From positions 2,108,001-2,172,000 of the forward strand of contig OZ244581.1 in the NCBI GenBank assembly GCA_965217935.1: a stretch of DNA of 64,000 bases, read 5' to 3'. Shown here one piece after another: positions 1-8,409 of this stretch. Origin of the DNA: JBBROS01 sp965217935. GTDB taxonomy: Bacteria; Pseudomonadota; Alphaproteobacteria; Acetobacterales; Acetobacteraceae. Positions within the stretch are counted from its first letter, which is position 1. The number at the start of each line of letters is the position of its first letter. The notes beneath the pieces are model-generated. The model saw only the letters and a list, made by a program, of their open reading frames with translations, made no database searches and had not been told where the DNA came from. A program made the translations under genes and the position numbers.

Positions 1-230
1 CGATCCCGGACTTCCTGGCCCACGACGACTCCGCCCTGTTCGTCCCGCCCGGCGACGCGCATGCCCTGGCTCAAAGCCTGCAGCGCCTGATCGCCTCGCC
101 CGGCCTGCAGCGGCGTCTCCGCGACCGCGGCCGCGAGGTGTTCGCCCAGCACTTCGACGTCGCCGAGGTCGCCCGCGCCTTCGGCGCCATCTACGCCGAA
201 CTCGCTCCCGCAGCCTCCCGGAGCCGTTGA
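1..230 (+). CDS. Glycosyltransferase family 4, C-terminal end (partial)
   Basis: The window opens inside this gene; frame starts at base 3 and stops with TGA at 228-230. The visible 75 residues carry a typical GT-B C-terminal tail: a 'LFVPPGDAHALAQSLQRLI' stretch, where the donor-site loop leads into the helix that chooses the number of sugars or residues to add, then 'GLQRRLRDRGREV' and a final helix. Such enzymes move a sugar from a nucleotide donor onto a growing polysaccharide. It ends 1 bp before the next gene, so the two are probably co-transcribed in a polysaccharide cluster. Substrate cannot be told from this fragment. Confidence 0.75.
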   Translation, partial: IPDFLAHDDSALFVPPGDAHALAQSLQRLIASPGLQRRLRDRGREVFAQHFDVAEVARAFGAIYAELAPAASRSR

Positions 231-231
231 C

Positions 232-1530
232 GTGCCGCAACTCGCCAGCCTGGCCGAGCGCGCCTTCTGCTTCTTCGCGATCAACGCGCTGATGTCCGCC
301 TACGTCGCCCTGCCGCTCAAGTTCGGCGGCGAAACCCTCGCGTCCGGCGACCAGAACCTCTACTACACGTTCTCCCAGCTCATCGTCATGTTCGGCGCCG
401 CCGCGCTCTGCCTGCTCAACCCCGGTCCCGTGCTCGCCGTCGCCCGGCGGGCGTCGTTGATGAACGCCTTCATCCTGCTGGCGATCCTCTCAGCCGCCTG
501 GTCGGTCGCGCCGATGATCTCCCTTCGCCGAAGCATATCGATCGCGGTGGCCGCCAGCTTCGCCTACTACCTGCTGGCGTCGAGGCCAATGGAGAGCATC
601 ATCCGCATGATCGCGCTCGCCTGCGTCATCGCCGCCGTCGCATCCGCCGTCACCGCGCTCGCCTTGCCGCAGGTCGGCATCATGACGGGCGACAAGATCC
701 GAAGCCCCGAGCTGATCGGCGCGTGGAGCGGCGTCTTCACCCATAAGAACGAGCTCGGCGTGACCATGATGCTCGGCACCCAGACCTGTGCTTGGCTCGC
801 CTTGGCAAACCCGCAACGGCGTCTCCGATACCTGGCCGGCGCCCTCGTCTGCTTCGCCGTCGTGCTGCAGACCCGCTCCGCCACCGCGCAGGTCGGCAGC
901 CTGGCCATCCCGCTCATCTTCGCCGGCGTCCGAGTGATGCGCCTCCCCGGCCTCGCCCTGCTTTGGGCCGCGTTCGGCATCGTCGCCGCCAGCCTGCTCG
1001 CCGTCCTCCTCGGGGTCATGTTCCTCGGCGACATCACCAGCGCCCTCGGCAAGGACCCGTCGCTCACAGGACGCATGCCGCTTTGGTCGGCCCTCATCGG
1101 CCTCGCCGGCTCACATATCCTACAGGGCTGGGGCTACATGGCGTTCTTCACCCCGGAAAACCCCGAGGTCGATCTCATCCACCGCGCCATCGGCTGGGAC
1201 GCGCCCGAAGCCCACCAAGGCTATCTCGACATCGTCCTGCAGCTCGGCCTGCCCGGCCTGATCCTCGCCGTGGCCCTGATCGTCCGCACGCTCGCCCTCG
1301 CCCTGGCCGCGGTGCGCGCCGGGACCCCGCCTTGGGCCAAACTCGCCGTCGTCGTCGTGCTGACCCTCGCCATCACCAGCACGGTCGAAACAGTCCTGCT
1401 CCGCGCCGGCAACATCTACTCCCTTGTACTCCCGCTGCTCTATGCCGGGCTCTGCTTCGAGCGGGCGGCCGCGCCAGCCCTCCCTCCGCCGCGTCTCACG
1501 CGTCGCCCAGAACCGGCCCGCTATGTATAA
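232..1530 (+). CDS. O-antigen ligase/polymerase family (Wzy-C) membrane protein
   Basis: 432 residues starting at GTG 232, one base after the preceding stop. The protein is almost entirely hydrophobic helices (about ten to twelve), with a large periplasmic loop around residues 275-340 containing 'SLTGRMPLWSALI' and 'AHQGYLDIVLQLGLPGL'. This is the hallmark region of the Wzy-C/O-antigen ligase family, including the conserved HxGYL-type histidine. Members join or polymerise lipid-linked sugar repeats at the periplasmic face of the inner membrane. Its place between a glycosyltransferase and a polysaccharide deacetylase supports an exopolysaccharide polymerase role. Ligase and polymerase cannot be separated from sequence alone. 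Confidence 0.85.
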   Translation: MPQLASLAERAFCFFAINALMSAYVALPLKFGGETLASGDQNLYYTFSQLIVMFGAAALCLLNPGPVLAVARRASLMNAFILLAILSAAWSVAPMISLRRSISIAVAASFAYYLLASRPMESIIRMIALACVIAAVASAVTALALPQVGIMTGDKIRSPELIGAWSGVFTHKNELGVTMMLGTQTCAWLALANPQRRLRYLAGALVCFAVVLQTRSATAQVGSLAIPLIFAGVRVMRLPGLALLWAAFGIVAASLLAVLLGVMFLGDITSALGKDPSLTGRMPLWSALIGLAGSHILQGWGYMAFFTPENPEVDLIHRAIGWDAPEAHQGYLDIVLQLGLPGLILAVALIVRTLALALAAVRAGTPPWAKLAVVVVLTLAITSTVETVLLRAGNIYSLVLPLLYAGLCFERAAAPALPPPRLTRRPEPARYV

Positions 1531-2302
1531 CCCGTTCTCCCTCGGCCACTGGCGTCCGGTCCTGCACCGCCAGCCGCCCGGCATCGACGACGTGGCACTC
1601 ACCTTCGACGACGGGCCAACGCCCGAGACCACCCCCAAGATCATCGCCCTGCTGCGAGACGCCGGCGCCACCGGCACCTTCTTTCTGTCCGGCACTCGCG
1701 CCGAGGCCTACCCAGACCTCGTCTCAGACCTCGTGGCAGGCGGCCATCAGCTCTACGCCCACGGGTGGGAGCACATCGACCTCGAATCCTGCGGGCGGCG
1801 CCGGGCCATCGCCGACATGATGCGGGCCGAGCAGGCGCTGGCGCGGCACCGCCCCACCCCGGCGCCCTACCTCGTCCGCCTGCCCTACAATGCCGGCTAC
1901 AACCGGACATCGATGCACCGGGCGATGACCCGCTTCCATCCGGACCCCCGCTTCGCCTGGTGGAGCGTCAACACGCGCGACTACGCGCTCGCCGACGGTT
2001 GCTTGACCCACGACGAGCTTGACGCACGCACTCGCAGCATCGCCCGGCAGGTCGCGAAACTGGGTAGTCTGCCGGGCAGCATCCTGCTCATGCACGAGAA
2101 CCCGTTCGGCGCCAAAGGCCGATTGGCCCGGCACGTCGCCGAGACCCTATTGCCGCCGATCCTCGCCTCACTTACCGAGCGCGGTCTTCGCGCCGGTCCG
2201 ATCAGGCTCGAGGCCAGCCAGCCGCCCCATGCCCGGTTCCTGTTCATCAACAAGGGTAAGCGCAACGACTTGTATCCCGAACCGAGCCCGGCCCCAGGAT
2301 AG
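1523..2302 (+). CDS. Polysaccharide deacetylase (NodB-type)
   Basis: Start taken at ATG 1523, overlapping the polymerase stop by 8 bp; a longer frame exists from 1424 but lies wholly inside the upstream gene. The 259-residue protein has the NodB motif 1 'LTFDDGPTPET' near residues 24-34 and a motif-2 region 'YAHGWEH' (histidines for the divalent metal). It then has 'LVRLPYNAG' (motif 3) and 'SILLMHE' near the end. The family removes N- or O-acetyl groups from sugars using a metal. No signal peptide is evident, so it probably acts on cytoplasmic or lipid-linked precursors. Operon position ties it to polysaccharide maturation. Confidence 0.85.
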   Translation: MYNPFSLGHWRPVLHRQPPGIDDVALTFDDGPTPETTPKIIALLRDAGATGTFFLSGTRAEAYPDLVSDLVAGGHQLYAHGWEHIDLESCGRRRAIADMMRAEQALARHRPTPAPYLVRLPYNAGYNRTSMHRAMTRFHPDPRFAWWSVNTRDYALADGCLTHDELDARTRSIARQVAKLGSLPGSILLMHENPFGAKGRLARHVAETLLPPILASLTERGLRAGPIRLEASQPPHARFLFINKGKRNDLYPEPSPAPG

Positions 2303-2307
2303 CCGGC

Positions 2308-2979
2308 TCAATTCGAGCCAGACCGCCACACCACGCGCGCAGGGATCCCGAACACCGTGACATTGGCCGGCACGTCGTTCACCACCACCGCGTTCACGCC
2401 GACCACCGCGTTGTCGCCGATGCTGACCTTGCCGATGATCTTGGCGCCGGCGCAAACCCGGACATTGTCGCCGAGCGTCGGACGATCGGTCCAGTTCGAG
2501 TAAGCGATCGAGACCTGCTGGTTGATCCAGCAGTTCGCGCCGATCTTCGCGGCAGAGATCAGCGTGCTGTTGCCATGCTGGATGAACAATCCGGGCCCGA
2601 TATCGCCAGGCGTGATCTCCAGGCAATCCCGCGGGCGGCACAGCCACGCGAAAATCTTCCCTTTAGCGCCGGACCGCAGATAGAAGACATTCCTGAATTC
2701 CGGAGCAAATGTCATGAATAAGACCAGCAGCCTGATGAAGTCCTTGCTGCCTCGCGGGCACCGCAGCTCCCAGATTTCGCCCCACCGCGCAAGGTCGGCC
2801 TTGATTAAACCCTCCCGGTCCGCGCGCAACAGGATCACGATGTGCGGCAGCAAGCGGACCGCGCTGACGAGCATCCGCAATTTCCTGAAGGAGAATTTCG
2901 CGAGACCGCTCTCGCCCCGCAGCTCCGTTGCGGGAGCAACATTTGCCGTCTCGGCGACGGCACTCGATGCGTCCAGCAC
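2308..2979 (-). CDS. Left-handed beta-helix (serine acetyltransferase-like) acyltransferase
   Basis: 223 residues. The N-terminal half is helical and charged. The C-terminal 110 residues are hexapeptide repeats ('IGPGLFIQHGNSTLISAAKIG', 'IGANCWINQQVSI', 'LGDNVRVCAGAKIIGKVSIGDNAVVGVNAVV') ending in 'VPANVTVFGIPARVV', the classic CysE/NodL-type fold that binds acetyl-CoA. A cysteine-biosynthesis role is unlikely. Its place beside a deacetylase, a polymerase and an EPS dehydrogenase suggests O-acetylation of a polysaccharide. It converges with the deacetylase (5-bp gap). The start codon lies only 13 bp from the 109-bp repeat at 2993. Confidence 0.8.
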   Translation of the reverse strand: MLDASSAVAETANVAPATELRGESGLAKFSFRKLRMLVSAVRLLPHIVILLRADREGLIKADLARWGEIWELRCPRGSKDFIRLLVLFMTFAPEFRNVFYLRSGAKGKIFAWLCRPRDCLEITPGDIGPGLFIQHGNSTLISAAKIGANCWINQQVSIAYSNWTDRPTLGDNVRVCAGAKIIGKVSIGDNAVVGVNAVVVNDVPANVTVFGIPARVVWRSGSN

Positions 2980-2992
2980 GACTTTTCTCTTG

Positions 2993-3101
2993 CTAGTGGT
3001 CTAATGCTAACGGGCGCTTCAGCGTCTTAGCTGAATCAGCCCACCAAATAAGGCTAGGGCTTCGACTCATGCTGTATCTCCTGAATGTGTCGAAGCACTA
3101 G
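2993..3101. repeat. 109-bp structured repeat, copy A
   Basis: Begins CTAGTGGTCTAATGC and ends GTGTCGAAGCACTAG, exactly 109 bp. Same length and layout as copies at 52058, 59437 and 61717. The left part forms a hairpin (TAATGCTAACGGGCGC against a degenerate partner), and the right part pairs GTCG..CACTAG with its own inverted partner. Its last CTAG supplies the UAG stop codon (3098-3100) of the leftward gene next door. This is the most diverged copy. Confidence 0.85.
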
Positions 3102-3745
3102 GACGCCTGAGGCGCCATCTCGGGGACCGACTCGGTTAGAAGGTCGCGGAAGGCCGCCCAAGCTGGCAGGATCTCGTCGGTCGGTTGCAGATGACGGCTG
3201 AGGGACCCGTGGCCCTGATCCGGATCGCTGTCGAACCTGATATGCTCGGTGAGGAAATGCTTGAACGCCTGCAGCAACGGGTCCTGCCACTGCTGCGCTC
3301 TTAAAAACGCCCGGAACACTTTCTCTAGGCCGCCATCTTCGTAGCTGGCGATGCTGAGCGCGCTCGCCTCCTGGCTCAGCGCCCGGGTTTTGCGCAAGTA
3401 ACCCGCGCCCACCGCTGCCAAGCCAAGCCGCTCTTCTTCGCTGACCGGTGACAGCAGCAGCAATCGCCGCATGAACTCGTCATGATTCATCCGCTCGCCG
3501 TCCGCAGCAACGCCTGGCCAGGGCGACAGGTTATCCGTATTGCATTCCTCACGCTTGAGTTGCTGCAGCTTCTCATCGTCCGGATACATGGCGGCCGCGA
3601 TCTCAAGACTTTCGCGGAATTGTATGGAAAAAAAGTAATAGGCCCAGGCCGCGCGAACGAGGTTCGCTTGCGAAACGCCGGCCCAATCCAGTTCGGAGAT
3701 TTGGTCAATCACGGCTTCATACCGGCGCTCGGTCAGGACACCCAT
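3098..3745 (-). CDS. Putative heme-oxygenase-like-fold protein, function unknown
   Basis: 215 residues, all-helical by pattern. It has acidic/His helices 'LKREECNTDNLSPWPG', 'HDEFMRRLL' and 'HFLTEHIRFDSDPDQGHGSL'. The spacing resembles the heme-oxygenase-like superfamily (TENA/PqqC and iron-containing redox enzymes), where Glu and His from successive helices hold a di-iron or substrate site. I infer the fold; no specific function is recognised. The TAG stop belongs to the end of the 109-bp repeat, so the original C-terminus may have been altered by that insertion. It stands alone between the polysaccharide genes and is followed by an unusually AT-rich spacer. Confidence 0.55.
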   Translation of the reverse strand: MGVLTERRYEAVIDQISELDWAGVSQANLVRAAWAYYFFSIQFRESLEIAAAMYPDDEKLQQLKREECNTDNLSPWPGVAADGERMNHDEFMRRLLLLSPVSEEERLGLAAVGAGYLRKTRALSQEASALSIASYEDGGLEKVFRAFLRAQQWQDPLLQAFKHFLTEHIRFDSDPDQGHGSLSRHLQPTDEILPAWAAFRDLLTESVPEMAPQAS

Positions 3746-4078
3746 ACGATTGCTCCAACAAGATCACGACCTGCAAGATTGTAGATGATCGAGCGTCTTA
3801 AATACAATGGTTTGTAGAATAAATTCGCCTATGACGATCTTTAAAACGAAACGCTGTTCGTTTTGAATACAGCGGCAGACTTGCATAAAATAAAATGGAT
3901 GCCGCAAAGCATTACCTATAGATGATCACGTCAGAAATTTACCTAATATAGACTGAACACGACAAGGCTCAACACTGTCGGCACTGGCACTACAAGGCAA
4001 GACATCTGTTCACTTGAATTGATCTGGTCGGGATTTTACAGCCTCCCCATAAGTGTTTATCGCATTGGGGAATAAGCC
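3746..4078. other. AT-rich 333-bp intergenic region with hairpin
   Basis: No gene is visible. The stretch is much richer in A+T than its neighbours. It contains a perfect inverted repeat AAAACGAA-6nt-TTCGTTTT (3843-3864), which could be an operator or a weak terminator. GGGGAATAAG at 4066-4075 serves as ribosome binding site for the TTG start at 4079. Divergent promoters for the flanking genes must lie here. Confidence 0.5.
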
Positions 4079-5617
4079 TTGACCGTATTTTACGTCAGCT
4101 CAGGCAACGGCAGCGATAGCAACGCCGGATCTGCCGCGGCGCCGCTGTCCTCGCTCCAGCAGGCAGCCAACCGGGCCAAGCCCGGCGACACCGTGCGCGT
4201 CATGAGCGGCGCCTACACCGCGCCGCCGGGCGCCTACGACGTCCTCGATATCCGTACCTCCGGCACCGCCTCCGCCCCGATCGTCTTCGAGGCCGCCGCA
4301 GGACAGCACCCCGTCATCGACTCGTCCGGCCATTACGGCGGCATCGTCGTCGAAGGCGCGTCCTACATCACCATCAGCGGCTTCGAGGTCAAGGGAAACG
4401 CCGCGAGCCTAACCCAAGCCTATGCCCTGGCGCATCAGGGCGAAGCCTCGACCAGCACCAAAGGCATCGCGGTATGGGTCAGCAAAGGCGCCACCCCGAC
4501 CCACGTCACGATCCAGAACAATATCGTCCATGACCAGCCCGGCGCCGGCATCTGGGCCGGGCATGGCGATTATATCTCGATGCTTGGCAACACCGCCTAC
4601 CGCAACGCCTTCTGGAGTTCGAGTGCCGACAGCGGCATCAGCGTCGGCTGGATGGTCAGCACCGATGCCAACACGGGCTATAAAACCATCGTCGCGGGCA
4701 ACACCGTTTACGACAACCGCGAGAACATTCCCTGGTCGAGCGCCGGCAAGATCACCGACGGCAACGGCATCATCGTCGATAGCGACAACCTGACCGGCTA
4801 CAACGGGCGCACGCTGGTGGCCAACAACGTCGCCTACGGCAACGGCGGCACCGGCGCTCATGCCTACAACAGCAACAACGTCGATTTCTTCTACAACACC
4901 GCCTACCGCAACAACCAGACCGCCAGCCTGCAGGAAGGCCAAATCGTCAGCCAGGCCAGCACCGGCAACCGGATCGAGAACAACATCCTGGTCGCAGCTC
5001 CCGGCGGCGTCGTCAACCAGAAGTCCCCAGGCGTGACGTACGACTACAACGTCTATGACGGCGGGACCGTCGCCACCCAGGGCGTCCACGACATCGTCGC
5101 CTCCCCGAGGTTCCTCTCGCCTGCCGCCGGGAACTTCGCCCTCGCCGGCGGCTCGCCCGCGCTCGGCAACGCCAACGCCACCCTCGCTCAGGGCATCGGC
5201 TCGGCCAGCGCCGGCACGAGTGGATCCAGCAGCAACCGCGGCGCAAGCCTGCAAGCGGCCCCAGCGAACGCGCCCCAGCCCGCCACGGATACGCTCGTCT
5301 TGCAACTCAGCGCCGACCTCTATCAGGGCCCGCCGCAGTTCATCGCGGCCCTCGATGGCCACCAACTCGGCGCCGCTCAATCCGTCACCGCCAGGAACAG
5401 CCTGGCCGAAACGCAGTCCTTCACGTTCTCCGGCCAGTTCGGCTCAGGCCCGCACGACCTGGCGGTCTCCTTCCTGAACGACGCCTATGCCGGCACCCCC
5501 CAGACCGACCGCAATCTCTTCGTCAAAATGGGCAGCTTCGACGGCCATCAAAGCATCGGCGCAGCAACGCTCTATTCCGCCGGGACGGTTCACTTTCCGA
5601 TCCCGTCAGCTACGTAG
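4079..5617 (+). CDS. Right-handed parallel beta-helix protein with C-terminal carbohydrate-binding-like domain
   Basis: 512 residues from a TTG start with a purine-rich RBS. The N-terminus 'FYVSSGNGSDSNAGS' followed by 'PGDTVRVMSGAY' is the DUF1565-type cap of pectate-lyase-like beta-helices. Residues ~70-350 are repeated 'N.I..N..Y' coils (e.g. 'VTIQNNIVHDQPGAGIWAG', 'TLVANNVAYGNGGTGA'). After a linker at ~385-405, the last ~105 residues ('DTLVLQLSADLYQGPPQF...') look like a calcium-dependent xylan-binding (CBM36/60-type) domain. No Sec signal is present, so type I-like export or cell-surface use is possible. Likely a polysaccharide lyase or epimerase acting on the local polymer; the enzymatic class is inference. 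Confidence 0.75.
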   Translation: MTVFYVSSGNGSDSNAGSAAAPLSSLQQAANRAKPGDTVRVMSGAYTAPPGAYDVLDIRTSGTASAPIVFEAAAGQHPVIDSSGHYGGIVVEGASYITISGFEVKGNAASLTQAYALAHQGEASTSTKGIAVWVSKGATPTHVTIQNNIVHDQPGAGIWAGHGDYISMLGNTAYRNAFWSSSADSGISVGWMVSTDANTGYKTIVAGNTVYDNRENIPWSSAGKITDGNGIIVDSDNLTGYNGRTLVANNVAYGNGGTGAHAYNSNNVDFFYNTAYRNNQTASLQEGQIVSQASTGNRIENNILVAAPGGVVNQKSPGVTYDYNVYDGGTVATQGVHDIVASPRFLSPAAGNFALAGGSPALGNANATLAQGIGSASAGTSGSSSNRGASLQAAPANAPQPATDTLVLQLSADLYQGPPQFIAALDGHQLGAAQSVTARNSLAETQSFTFSGQFGSGPHDLAVSFLNDAYAGTPQTDRNLFVKMGSFDGHQSIGAATLYSAGTVHFPIPSAT

Positions 5618-5736
5618 CCGCCGCCTGTAGAATTTTCTAGACAAGCGGTTGGCGATTGCGGCAGCGTTGCGGCGTCGTCTACAGGAGATGACATTATGAC
5701 GATATTGCAAGCGCTTTCAGGCTTGGAGGGCAGGAC

Positions 5737-5970
5737 GTGCAAAATAGGCCCATCGTGGTGTCGGTGGTCGAAGAGGTTGCCCGCGAGCAAAACAAGTCGA
5801 TGCCGCCGCTCTCTGACGACTTGCAGCTTGTCGACTCCGGTCTGGACTCCCTCTGTTTCGCCGTGATCGTCGCTCGTCTGGAAGACAGGCTTGGCATCGA
5901 CCCGCTTAGAACGGCGGAGGAGGCCCAATTTCCAGTCACACTCGGTGATTTCATCATGCTTTATAGCTAG
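5737..5970 (+). CDS. Acyl carrier protein-like protein
   Basis: 77 residues from GTG 5737, preceded by GGAGG at proper spacing. It has the phosphopantetheine site 'LVDSGLDSLCFAVIVARLEDRLGID' (the Ser in DSL is the attachment residue) and the four-helix ACP layout. It is not the housekeeping AcpP, as it lies between a polysaccharide-modifying protein and a sugar dehydrogenase, and no fatty-acid genes are near. It probably carries an acyl or aminoacyl group for a specialised modification of the polymer (inference). Stop codon is 3 bp before the next start, so it is co-expressed with the dehydrogenase. Confidence 0.85.
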   Translation: MQNRPIVVSVVEEVAREQNKSMPPLSDDLQLVDSGLDSLCFAVIVARLEDRLGIDPLRTAEEAQFPVTLGDFIMLYS

Positions 5971-5973
5971 ACT

Positions 5974-7284
5974 TTGCGAATCTCGGTCTTCGGTATCGGC
6001 TATGTCGGCGCGGTCTCCTGCGGCTGCCTCGCGGCGTTCGGGCATGACGTGGTCGGGGTGGACGTCAGCGCCGACAAGGTCGCGATGCTGTCCCGCGGCC
6101 AGTCGCCGATCGTCGAGGCGGAGATCGATTGCCTGATCGCCACCCATGCGGCGGGCGGTCGCCTGCGCGCGACGACGGACATCGGGGACGCCATCGCTTC
6201 GACGGAGGTCTCGTTCATTTCCGTCGGCACGCCGAGCGGGCCGGACGGCAGCGTGAGCCTGCACGCGGTCGACCAGGTGGCGGAGCAGATCGGCGCCGAG
6301 CTTCGCGCCAAGCCCGGGCGGCATACCGTCGTGATGCGCTCCACCGTGCCCCCCGGCACGGCCGAGGACCGCGTGATCCCGGCACTTGAGCGGGCGAGCG
6401 GCAAGCGGCACGGGGCGGGGTTCCAATACCTGTCCAATCCGGAGTTCCTGCGCGAAGGCTCGTCGGTGCGCGATTTCCATGCGCCCCCGTATACCCTGAT
6501 CGGCGCGGCGGAGGGCGACGATGCGGGCGTGCTGCGCGAGATCTATCAAGGCGTGGCGGGGGAGGTGCACGTCGTGCCGTTCCGCGTGGCCGAGGCGGCG
6601 AAATACCTGGCCAACGTCTACCACGCGGTGAAGCTGGCCTTCGCCAACGAGGGGGGCGCGATCCTGGCCGCGCTCGGCGTCGATGCGCGGGCGGCGTTCA
6701 AGCTGTTCTGCGAGGACAAGGTGCTGAACGTCTCGCCGGCCTACCTGACGCCGGGCTTCGCCTTCGGCGGCTCCTGCCTGCCGAAAGACATCCGCAGCTT
6801 CCTCTCGTTGGCGGACCGCGCGAACGTGCAGGCGCCGTTCCTGCGCCAGGTGCTGCCGAGCAACCAGGCCAACATCGAGCGGACCTACGAGGCGATCGCC
6901 AGGCACGGGCGGCAGACGGTGGCGCTGTTCGGCCTCGCGTTCAAGCAAGGCACGGACGATCTGCGCGAAAGCCCGTTCGTGGCGCTGGCCGAGCGGCTGC
7001 TGGGCAAGGGCTACGACCTGCGCATCTTTGACCGCTCGGTGCAGGTCGCGCGCCTGGTCGGCAGCAACCGCGCCTTCATCGAGCGCGAGATCCCGCACCT
7101 GGAACGCCTCATGGTCGATGACCCGGCGGCAGCGCTTGAGGGCGCCGGGCTCGCGGTGCTCGGCCACCTGGGCCGGGAGGACCGGGCGGCGGTGGCGCGC
7201 TGCCTCGGCGAGCGGCCCGTGCTGGACCTCGCCGGCATCCCCGAGCTGCGCGCCCATGCCGGCTATGAGGGGCTCTGCTGGTGA
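5974..7284 (+). CDS. GDP-mannose 6-dehydrogenase-like (UDP-glucose/GDP-mannose dehydrogenase family)
   Basis: 436 residues. N-terminal Rossmann motif 'VFGIGYVGAVSCGCLA', the middle region with 'LSNPEFLREGS', the active-site segment 'TPGFAFGGSCLPKDIRSFL' with the nucleophilic cysteine, and the C-terminal sugar-nucleotide domain with 'LFGLAFKQGTDDLRESP'. The family oxidises a nucleotide sugar to its uronate with two NAD+. The 'GFAFGGSCLPKD' form is that of AlgD-type GDP-mannose dehydrogenases, so a mannuronate-containing polymer is plausible. The start is TTG 5974 directly after the ACP gene; translation may be coupled. Confidence 0.85.
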   Translation: MRISVFGIGYVGAVSCGCLAAFGHDVVGVDVSADKVAMLSRGQSPIVEAEIDCLIATHAAGGRLRATTDIGDAIASTEVSFISVGTPSGPDGSVSLHAVDQVAEQIGAELRAKPGRHTVVMRSTVPPGTAEDRVIPALERASGKRHGAGFQYLSNPEFLREGSSVRDFHAPPYTLIGAAEGDDAGVLREIYQGVAGEVHVVPFRVAEAAKYLANVYHAVKLAFANEGGAILAALGVDARAAFKLFCEDKVLNVSPAYLTPGFAFGGSCLPKDIRSFLSLADRANVQAPFLRQVLPSNQANIERTYEAIARHGRQTVALFGLAFKQGTDDLRESPFVALAERLLGKGYDLRIFDRSVQVARLVGSNRAFIEREIPHLERLMVDDPAAALEGAGLAVLGHLGREDRAAVARCLGERPVLDLAGIPELRAHAGYEGLCW

Positions 7285-7319
7285 GCCTCCGTCAGTAATG
7301 CTCTCTTATACTAACCGCC

Positions 7320-7583
7320 CTAAACATTGACCCACGCCCATTCCCGAATGCCGATTGACTGGATACGGGCTGGATCGTTGGCAAACCAGGTCCATGCTTT
7401 GCAACAGGCGTCGAGGATCTTTTCATAGCTATCCCAAGCAAAGGCACACAGCTTGTTGGCGCGGAGGTATTCACAGACGTTTTCCATTGGGTTCAATTCC
7501 GTTGCGTAAGGCGGTAGCGGCAGCAGCGTGATGTTGTCTGGCACGATGAGGTCTCCGCCGGTCTGATGCTAGCCGGCGCCGTC
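7320..7583 (-). pseudogene. IS630-family transposase, C-terminal fragment with premature stop
   Basis: The reverse strand encodes the IS630 DDE C-terminus: 'DGAG*HQTGGDLIVPDN', then 'LLPLPPYATELNPMENV' (with the final catalytic Glu region), ending 'REWAWVNV'. In the family the starred position is Trp; here it is TAG (7569-7571), fitting a TGG to TAG change. The N-terminal two thirds are absent: at about 7583 the sequence changes to an IS66 element. Dead remnant. Confidence 0.8.
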
Positions 7584-7642
7584 TAAAGCGCATTGCGAGC
7601 ACGTTGGGACACTTTTTCCTATGTGTTGGGGCGGAGGTGTCG

Positions 7643-8044
7643 ATGGCTGGAGCATGCCCGACGGACCTGCGCAGCCGCGTTCTGGCGGCGGTCGAGGCAG
7701 GCGAGGGCGTGGACGCAGCGGCGCAGCGGTTCGCGGTGGAACGCTCGACGGCGTATCGATGGGTGGCCGCCGCGCGCGACGAGGGGCGGCGCGAGGCGCA
7801 GGCGGGCCTGCTGCCGGGGCCAGCGGAGCGTTCTGGGGCCAGTCCGCCTGAGCCGGCGTTCGTGCCGATCGTGACTAAGCCAGAGCCGGCTGCCGCGGCG
7901 TCGCCTGCCCAGCCGGCAGGAGCGCCAATGGCGGCAATTGAGGTTGAGGTTGCCGGCGCGGTGATCCGCGTGTTGCCTGGCATGGATGACGGCTTGCTGG
8001 TCGCGGTGCTGCGGGCGGTGCGGGCATCGGCGGACCCGGCATGA
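7643..8044 (+). CDS. tnpA: IS66 accessory protein TnpA (HTH)
   Basis: 133 residues starting at ATG 7643, which has GGAGG at 7633-7637; a TTG start at 7604 would add 13 residues without a comparable RBS. The N-terminal helix-turn-helix region 'VEAGEGVDAAAQRFAVERSTAYRWVAAARD' is typical of the IS66 OrfA, which binds the element's ends. A Pro/Ala-rich linker and a C-terminal segment 'IEVEVAGAVIRVLPGMDDGLLVAVLRAVR' follow, matching the family. The last 4 bases overlap tnpB (ATGA). Intact, but its partner transposase is dead. Confidence 0.85.
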   Translation: MAGACPTDLRSRVLAAVEAGEGVDAAAQRFAVERSTAYRWVAAARDEGRREAQAGLLPGPAERSGASPPEPAFVPIVTKPEPAAAASPAQPAGAPMAAIEVEVAGAVIRVLPGMDDGLLVAVLRAVRASADPA

Positions 8045-8397
8045 TCACGATCCCGTCCGGGGCGCGGGTGCTGCTGGCGACGTGCCCGGTGGACTTCCGC
8101 CGCAGCGCCCACAGCCTGGCGGCGCTGGCGTCGGAGATGCTGGGTGCGGACCCGTTCTCCGGCGTGGTCATCGTCTGGCGCTGCAAACGCGCGGACAGGG
8201 TCAAAATCCTGGTATGGGACGCGAGCGGGCTGGTGCTGATCTGGAAGCAGCTTCAACACGGCGCCTTTCGCTGGCCACCGGTGGCGGACGGGGCGATGCG
8301 GCTGTCGGCGGTTGAGTTCGCGGCTCTGTTCGACGGGTTGGATTGGACGCGGGTTCAGCGCGTAAGGAAGATTCCCACGCCGACGGTTGCGGCATAG
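8041..8397 (+). CDS. tnpB: IS66 accessory protein TnpB
   Basis: 118 residues, start overlapping tnpA by ATGA. It contains the well-known Orf2 signature: 'CPVDFRRSAHSLAALASEMLGADPFSG', then 'KILVWDASGLVLIWKQLQHGAFRWP', then a C-terminal 'LFDGLDWTRVQ'. The protein is required for transposition of IS66 members but its biochemical role is not settled. Complete in length and apparently intact. Confidence 0.9.
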   Translation: MITIPSGARVLLATCPVDFRRSAHSLAALASEMLGADPFSGVVIVWRCKRADRVKILVWDASGLVLIWKQLQHGAFRWPPVADGAMRLSAVEFAALFDGLDWTRVQRVRKIPTPTVAA

Positions 8398-8409
8398 AAT
8401 TCAGGGGCG

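Noticed and set aside
5590..7257. Long open frame antisense to the sugar dehydrogenase
   Set aside because: High GC produces long shadow frames opposite real genes; the protein is Arg/His-rich without any domain, while the plus strand has a clear enzyme.
7561..7583. Match of GCATCAGACC with an arm of the 109-bp repeat
   Set aside because: The ten bases are explained as IS630 coding sequence ('HQTGG'); the remainder does not align with the repeat.
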